From an uncultured Bacteroidales bacterium (GTDB taxonomy: Bacteria; Bacteroidota; Bacteroidia; Bacteroidales; UBA932), in the NCBI GenBank assembly GCA_946405485.1, contig CAMJHJ010000099.1, positions 1-8,501 of the forward strand: a DNA stretch of 8,501 nucleotides, in the 5' to 3' direction. Below, in pieces: positions 4,757 to 8,501 of this stretch. The stretch's first letter is position 1; the number at the start of each line of letters is the position of its first letter. The notes beneath the pieces are model-generated. The model did no database searches. It was given only the letters and a program-made list of their open reading frames with translations, and had not been told where the DNA came from. Position numbers and translations under genes: made by a program.

Positions 4757-7198
4757 ATGAAGCTTTCTTACAGTTGGCTCAAGGATTATCTTGAGTGTGA
4801 ACTTACTCCGGCCCAGGTGGCCGAGGCTATGACCGCCATCGGGATTGAAGTGGATTCCGTGGAGGAACAGGAAGAGATTCCCGGCGGACTGGCCGGGGTT
4901 GTTGTGGCGAAGGTGTTGGAGTGTGAGCCCCATCCGGATTCGGACCACCTTCACATTACGAAGGTGGATGACGGGAGTGGAGAGCCGCTCACCGTCGTCT
5001 GCGGTGCTCCGAATGTCGCCGCCGGTCAGAAAGTCCTTTTTGCCCGCATCGGAACCGTCCTACCCGGTGACTTCAAGATCAAGCGGTCCAAGATCCGCGG
5101 TGTCGAGTCCCTGGGCATGATCTGCGCCAAGGATGAGCTGGGCATCGGCGAGGACCATTCCGGCATTATGGTGCTCGAGCCTGAGGCAGTCGTCGGTACG
5201 CCGGCCAAAGATTATCTGCATCTCAAGACCGAAGCCGTCATTGAATATGAGATCACGGCGAACCGGGTGGATGCCGCTTCCCATATCGGTGTCGCGCGCG
5301 ACCTGTATGCCTGGCTGCAGGCAAACGATAAGCCCGGCACATTGAACTATCCGGATGTTTCCGCTTTCCGGAAAGGGGAGGACGGAGGCCTGGCGGTCGA
5401 AGTCCTGGATCCTGACGGCGCCCCCCGCTACACGGGCGTGACCATCGAGGGCGTGACCGTGGCTCCTTCTCCGGAATGGCTGCAGAAGAAACTGCTTGCC
5501 ATCGGCCTGCGGCCCATCAACAACGTCGTCGATATTTCCAATTTCGTGCTTTTCGAGATGGGGCAGCCGCTCCATACCTTCGATGCTGACAAGGTGGACG
5601 GAGGCACAGTCATCGTGCGCCGCGCCCGGCAGGACGAAGCGATCCGCACCCTGGACGAGGTGGACCGCAAGTTGGATGCTTCCGACATGGTCATCGCCAA
5701 CGCCAACGGCCCGATGTGCATCGCCGGCGTGTTCGGCGGCATTGATTCGGGTGTCACCGACGGGACACGGAATGTGTTCCTCGAAAGCGCCTATTTCGAT
5801 CCGGGTTCCATCCGTAAGACTTCCAAGCGTCACGGCCTCCAGACCGACGCCTCCTTCCGTTTCGAGCGCGGTGCCGATCCGCTGGTTGCGCCTTATGCCC
5901 TCAAGCGTGCCGCCCTGTTGATCCAGGAGCTGGCCGGCGGGCGGATCACCGGCCCCGTATGGGATGTCTGGCCGGAGAAGTTCAAAGAGGTGGAGATCGA
6001 CCTCGATTATGACCGCATCGAAGCTTTCATCGGCGAAAAGATCGGCCACGACCGGATTGAAAAGATCCTCTCCGCCCTTCAGTATGAATTCCGTGAGCGT
6101 CGTCCCGGCGGAGCCCGGGTGGCGGCTCCTTCCTACATGGTCGATGTCACGAGGGAGTGCGATGTCGTGGAAGAGATCTTGCGCATCCACGGTTATGACA
6201 GCATCTCCCTGCCGAAGCATATGAAGATGTCGGTCAATGCATCTCCGACTCCGGACCCGGAGGCAATCCGCAACAGCATCTCCAACTTCCTTGCTTCCAA
6301 TGGTTTCGTGGAGACGATGAACAACTCCCTGACCAAGGGTGAGTATTATGAGGGTCTTCAGACCTGGCCGGCGGAGCGCTCCGTGCATATCGTCAATCCG
6401 CTGAGCTCTGACCTGAACGTGATGCGCCAGACCTTGATCCTGAACGGTCTGGAGGTCATCGCCTACAATATCAACCGCCAGATCCCTTCCCTCAAGATTT
6501 TCGAATACGGATCTGTTTACCAGCGTCTTCCGGAAAAGGATGGGACCACGCTCGAAGGCTATGAAGAGCACCCTTGTTTCTCTTTGCTGATGACCGGGAC
6601 GCCGGAGAAATCCTGGCGGGTTGAGGCACAGAAGAGCAGTTTCTTCCAGCTCAAGGGTTATGTCGAGATGCTGCTCCGCCGTTACGGCGCGGACCTGTAT
6701 CAGATGAATACGGAGCCCGCACCTTCCGATGTTTTCTCCGAAGGTGTGGTCTATCTCCTTCCCGGAACGAACAAGAGACTGGCGGTGATAGGTACGGTCC
6801 ATCCCAAGCTGGCCCGCCGTTTTGGCGTGAAGCAGCCTGTCTTCGCCGCCGAGATAGATTGGAACGCCCTCTTTACCCTGGTGAAGCGCGACAAGGTCGC
6901 ATTCAAGGAACTGCCCAAGTTCCCTGAAGTCCGCAGGGACCTTGCCTTGCTTCTGGATGAGTCCGTTAGCTATGCCGACCTTCGTGCCTCTGCTTTCAAG
7001 GCAGGCAAGAAACTGATCCGCCAGGTTACGCTCTTTGACGTGTATCGGGGTGACAAGATCCCTTCCGGCAAGAAGCAGTATGCCTTGAGTTTCGCCATCC
7101 AGGATCTGGAGAAGACCCTGACTGACGCGGATGTGGAGCGCGTGATGGAGAAACTCCTTGCTACATTCCAGAACCAGTTCGGCGCTGTCCTGAGATAA
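4757..7198 (+). CDS. pheT: Phenylalanine--tRNA ligase beta subunit
   Basis: This is the large subunit of the alpha2-beta2 enzyme that charges tRNA-Phe; PheS, the catalytic alpha subunit, is not in the window. The 813 residues show the complete bacterial domain order. An N-terminal segment (MKLSYSWLKDYLE) leads to an OB-fold tRNA-binding domain (about 41-150, with HPDSDHLHITKVD and VVCGAPNV). The B3/B4 editing domain follows (about 215-395, with RPINNVVDISNFVLFEMGQP and SFRFERGADP). The B5 domain (about 410-482) has DVTRECDVVEEILRIHGYD. The catalytic-like core spans about 490-710, with VNPLSSDLNVMRQTL and IFEYGSVY. The FDX-ACB anticodon-binding domain ends the protein (about 720-813, with FPEVRRDLALLLD and YALSF). 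Length is normal for the family and no key part is missing. It follows ftsY by 13 bp with the start context ACGATATG. Its TAA overlaps the next gene's ATG by one base (TAATG), indicating translational coupling. Confidence 0.98.
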   Translation: MKLSYSWLKDYLECELTPAQVAEAMTAIGIEVDSVEEQEEIPGGLAGVVVAKVLECEPHPDSDHLHITKVDDGSGEPLTVVCGAPNVAAGQKVLFARIGTVLPGDFKIKRSKIRGVESLGMICAKDELGIGEDHSGIMVLEPEAVVGTPAKDYLHLKTEAVIEYEITANRVDAASHIGVARDLYAWLQANDKPGTLNYPDVSAFRKGEDGGLAVEVLDPDGAPRYTGVTIEGVTVAPSPEWLQKKLLAIGLRPINNVVDISNFVLFEMGQPLHTFDADKVDGGTVIVRRARQDEAIRTLDEVDRKLDASDMVIANANGPMCIAGVFGGIDSGVTDGTRNVFLESAYFDPGSIRKTSKRHGLQTDASFRFERGADPLVAPYALKRAALLIQELAGGRITGPVWDVWPEKFKEVEIDLDYDRIEAFIGEKIGHDRIEKILSALQYEFRERRPGGARVAAPSYMVDVTRECDVVEEILRIHGYDSISLPKHMKMSVNASPTPDPEAIRNSISNFLASNGFVETMNNSLTKGEYYEGLQTWPAERSVHIVNPLSSDLNVMRQTLILNGLEVIAYNINRQIPSLKIFEYGSVYQRLPEKDGTTLEGYEEHPCFSLLMTGTPEKSWRVEAQKSSFFQLKGYVEMLLRRYGADLYQMNTEPAPSDVFSEGVVYLLPGTNKRLAVIGTVHPKLARRFGVKQPVFAAEIDWNALFTLVKRDKVAFKELPKFPEVRRDLALLLDESVSYADLRASAFKAGKKLIRQVTLFDVYRGDKIPSGKKQYALSFAIQDLEKTLTDADVERVMEKLLATFQNQFGAVLR

Positions 7199-7692
7199 TG
7201 AGACCGATCCGTACCACCGTCGCGGTCCTGCTTGCCGCCTTGCTTTGCCTTTCCGCCTGTAGCCGGAAAGACAAGGTGATTCCGCGCGACACGATGGCGG
7301 ATATCTATGCGGATCTTTTTATCTCCGACCAGTGGCTGAAGGAACAGGGCGCGTTATTCGCCGATGCAGATACGACGCGCTTCTATGAGCCCATCTTCCG
7401 GAAATATGGGTACACGACCCTGGATTTCCGCAACAGCGCCAATTATTATTTGCAGGATTCCCGTCGTTTCGCCCGCATCCTGCGGCGTGCTTCCATCCAG
7501 TTGGAAGAGCATGCGAAATACCTGGAGCGGCTTTCATCCGACATTGAAACCGTACGGTCGGAAATCAGTCGCCTGATGAACTCCGCCCATGTCCCTGCCG
7601 CGTTCTACGATTCGGCTTTCTTTGCCAATTCCGCGGGTTTCAAGATCGAACTGCAGCAGGATGAGTGGGGAGCCTGGATGCCAAAGGAGTGA
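7198..7692 (+). CDS. DUF4296 family lipoprotein
   Basis: This 164-residue protein has a lipoprotein signal: basic start MRPIR, hydrophobic core (about 7-18) and lipobox LSAC with Cys21. It is therefore probably anchored in the periplasm-facing or outer membrane. The mature part starts with the DUF4296 signature VIPRDTMADIYADLFISDQW (27-46), followed by FRKYGYTTLDFRNSANYY (67-84) and a charged, probably helical region (about 88-128). DUF4296 is limited to Bacteroidota and has no known function; its helical character has similarities in layout to small periplasmic chaperone-like proteins, but that is speculation. The ATG shares its A with the pheT stop codon (TAATG), and the stop lies 2 bp before the radical SAM start. 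It is thus embedded in the operon. The family call is by motif recognition. Confidence 0.87.
   Translation: MRPIRTTVAVLLAALLCLSACSRKDKVIPRDTMADIYADLFISDQWLKEQGALFADADTTRFYEPIFRKYGYTTLDFRNSANYYLQDSRRFARILRRASIQLEEHAKYLERLSSDIETVRSEISRLMNSAHVPAAFYDSAFFANSAGFKIELQQDEWGAWMPKE
7683..7689 (+). promoter_or_regulatory. Shine-Dalgarno-like AAAGGAG before the radical SAM gene
   Basis: AAAGGAG ends 5 nt before the ATG at 7695 and supports that start over the in-frame ATG at 7665. It also encodes the last codons (Lys-Glu) of the DUF4296 protein, so the match may be coincidental. Its use is doubtful in a phylum whose ribosomes mostly ignore such sites. Confidence 0.35.
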
Positions 7693-7694
7693 GT

Positions 7695-8450
7695 ATGTTG
7701 AGGGAAAGGATCGTTTTCGGCCCCATCCGCAGCCGCAGGCTCGGATCTTCGCTCGGCATCAACTTGCTGCCTGAGCGTGGGAAGCTTTGCAATTTCGATT
7801 GCATTTATTGCGAATGCGGCTGGAACCGGGACGGACGGGGAGACCGTTCGCTTCCGGACCTGGATATGCTTTGCGAGGCCTTGGAAGCCCGTTTGGCCGA
7901 ATGTGCCGCCTCGGGGATCGGAATTGATTCCATCACTTTCTCTGGGGACGGAGAGCCTACGCTCAATCCCGCTTTCCCGCAGATTATCGATGCGACGTTG
8001 GCACTGAGGGACCGCTTTTATCCGAAGACGCGGGTCTCCGTCCTGACCAATGCCACGCGTCTGGACGATGAGGCCGTTTTCGGGGCGCTCCGCAAGGTGG
8101 ACAGCCCGATCTTGAAACTGGATGCACCGACTACGGAGCTGGCGCGTCTTATCAACCGTCCATCCGGTCAATATGACGTGACCCGCGTGATAGAAGGAAT
8201 GCGCCGTTTCCAAGGCGATTTCATCCTCCAGACCCTGTTTTTGCGGGCTCCCGGATTCGATTCCTCCGATCCGAAGGTCTTGGTACCTTGGATGGATATC
8301 GTACGGGACCTGCGTCCACGGGAGATCGAGGCATACACGATCGCCCGGCCCACTCCGCAAGCCGGCCTGGGTAAGTTCTCTGCGATAGAGATGACTGCGA
8401 TGCTGCGGCCTCTGATAGAAGAAGGTTTTAATATTCAAATATATGAATGA
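7695..8450 (+). CDS. Radical SAM protein of the FGPxxSRRLG (COG0731-like) type
   Basis: This 251-residue enzyme should bind a [4Fe-4S] cluster and S-adenosylmethionine and perform radical chemistry on an unknown substrate. The N-terminus IVFGPIRSRRLGSSLGINLLP (6-26, read as FGPIRSRRLG then SSLGINLLP) is typical of a bacterial family grouped with COG0731. The cluster motif CNFDCIYC gives Cys32, Cys36 and Cys39 (CxxxCxxC); a further Cys41 and Cys70 follow. FSGDGEPTLNP (82-92) is the GGE-like SAM-contacting segment, and VLTNATRL (116-123) and KLDAP (141-145) fit later barrel strands. COG0731 also covers TYW1, the wyosine synthase acting on tRNA-Phe in archaea and eukaryotes, but bacteria are not known to make wyosine. 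There is no second cluster motif or extra C-terminal domain. The ATG at 7695 is preferred: the conserved part starts there and 7665 would overlap the upstream gene by 28 bp. It lies 2 bp after the DUF4296 gene. Confidence 0.9.
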   Translation: MLRERIVFGPIRSRRLGSSLGINLLPERGKLCNFDCIYCECGWNRDGRGDRSLPDLDMLCEALEARLAECAASGIGIDSITFSGDGEPTLNPAFPQIIDATLALRDRFYPKTRVSVLTNATRLDDEAVFGALRKVDSPILKLDAPTTELARLINRPSGQYDVTRVIEGMRRFQGDFILQTLFLRAPGFDSSDPKVLVPWMDIVRDLRPREIEAYTIARPTPQAGLGKFSAIEMTAMLRPLIEEGFNIQIYE

Positions 8451-8501
8451 CTTGTTTGAAAAATACGGGTATAGCCCGGACAATGAAAAGATCGGACGGA
8501 G
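8443..8501 (+). CDS. Start of an unidentified gene (3'-truncated by the window edge)
   Basis: An open frame starts at the ATG at 8443 inside the end of the radical SAM gene (8-bp overlap, ATGAATGA) and runs to the window end, giving MNDLFEKYGYSPDNEKIGR. The overlap pattern is the same kind of tight packing seen for the previous genes, which supports a real start in the same operon. Nineteen residues are too few for me to name a family; the segment is polar with no signal peptide, suggesting a cytoplasmic protein. No Shine-Dalgarno sequence is present. Confidence 0.55.
   Translation, partial: MNDLFEKYGYSPDNEKIGR

Noticed and set aside
5060..6802. Antisense open frame of 580 codons opposite pheT
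   Set aside because: pheT is complete with all domains in order; the antisense product has no recognisable domain and reads as a codon-bias shadow.
7665..7694. Upstream ATG adding 10 residues to the radical SAM protein
   Set aside because: The extra residues are not part of the conserved N-terminus and would overlap the DUF4296 gene by 28 bp; the ATG at 7695 has an SD-like AAAGGAG and fits the family start.
7605..8483. Antisense open frame of 292 codons at the right end
   Set aside because: It spans parts of three + strand genes with clear family motifs and resembles no known protein.

Overview
The window looks like chromosomal DNA of a Bacteroidota bacterium, most likely a Bacteroidales member with a fairly GC-rich genome. 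The reasons are the DUF4295 and DUF4296 proteins, which as far as I know are confined to this phylum; a signal peptidase I of the long Bacteroidota type; promoters resembling TTTG-N20-TAnnTTTG; and start sites that mostly lack a Shine-Dalgarno sequence. All genes lie on the + strand and are tightly packed. I see no mobile element, CRISPR array, tRNA or rRNA.

Layout: (1) At 1-1618, the 3' part of rplT (ribosomal protein bL20) is followed after 11 bp by lepB (signal peptidase I), which starts with GTG. (2) At 1626-2380, a good Bacteroidota-type promoter drives rpmB (bL28), rpmG (bL33) and a 52-residue DUF4295 protein, possibly the Bacteroidota ribosomal protein bL38. This unit ends in a strong intrinsic terminator. 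(3) At 2412-3769 there is a lone gene for a lipoprotein with two DUF1080/3-keto-disaccharide hydrolase domains, closed by a second strong terminator. (4) From 3782 to the window end, a TATCTTTG promoter element overlapped by a 17-bp inverted repeat precedes ftsY, pheT, a DUF4296 lipoprotein gene, a radical SAM enzyme gene of the 'FGPxxSRRLG' (COG0731-like) type, and the first 19 codons of an unidentified gene. Gaps of 13 bp or less and short overlaps suggest one operon.

Together the region is a translation and protein-export neighbourhood: ribosomal proteins, tRNA-Phe charging, the SRP receptor FtsY and signal peptidase LepB. The DUF1080 lipoprotein is the functional outsider, set between two terminators. 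The points most worth a second look are a perfect AGGAGG before the DUF4295 gene in a phylum that rarely uses such sites, the palindrome over the ftsY -7 box, the uncharacterised radical SAM gene in the pheT operon (its wider family includes the tRNA-Phe-modifying TYW1), and the isolated DUF1080 gene. I see no clearly new multi-gene system; most of the window is conserved housekeeping content.
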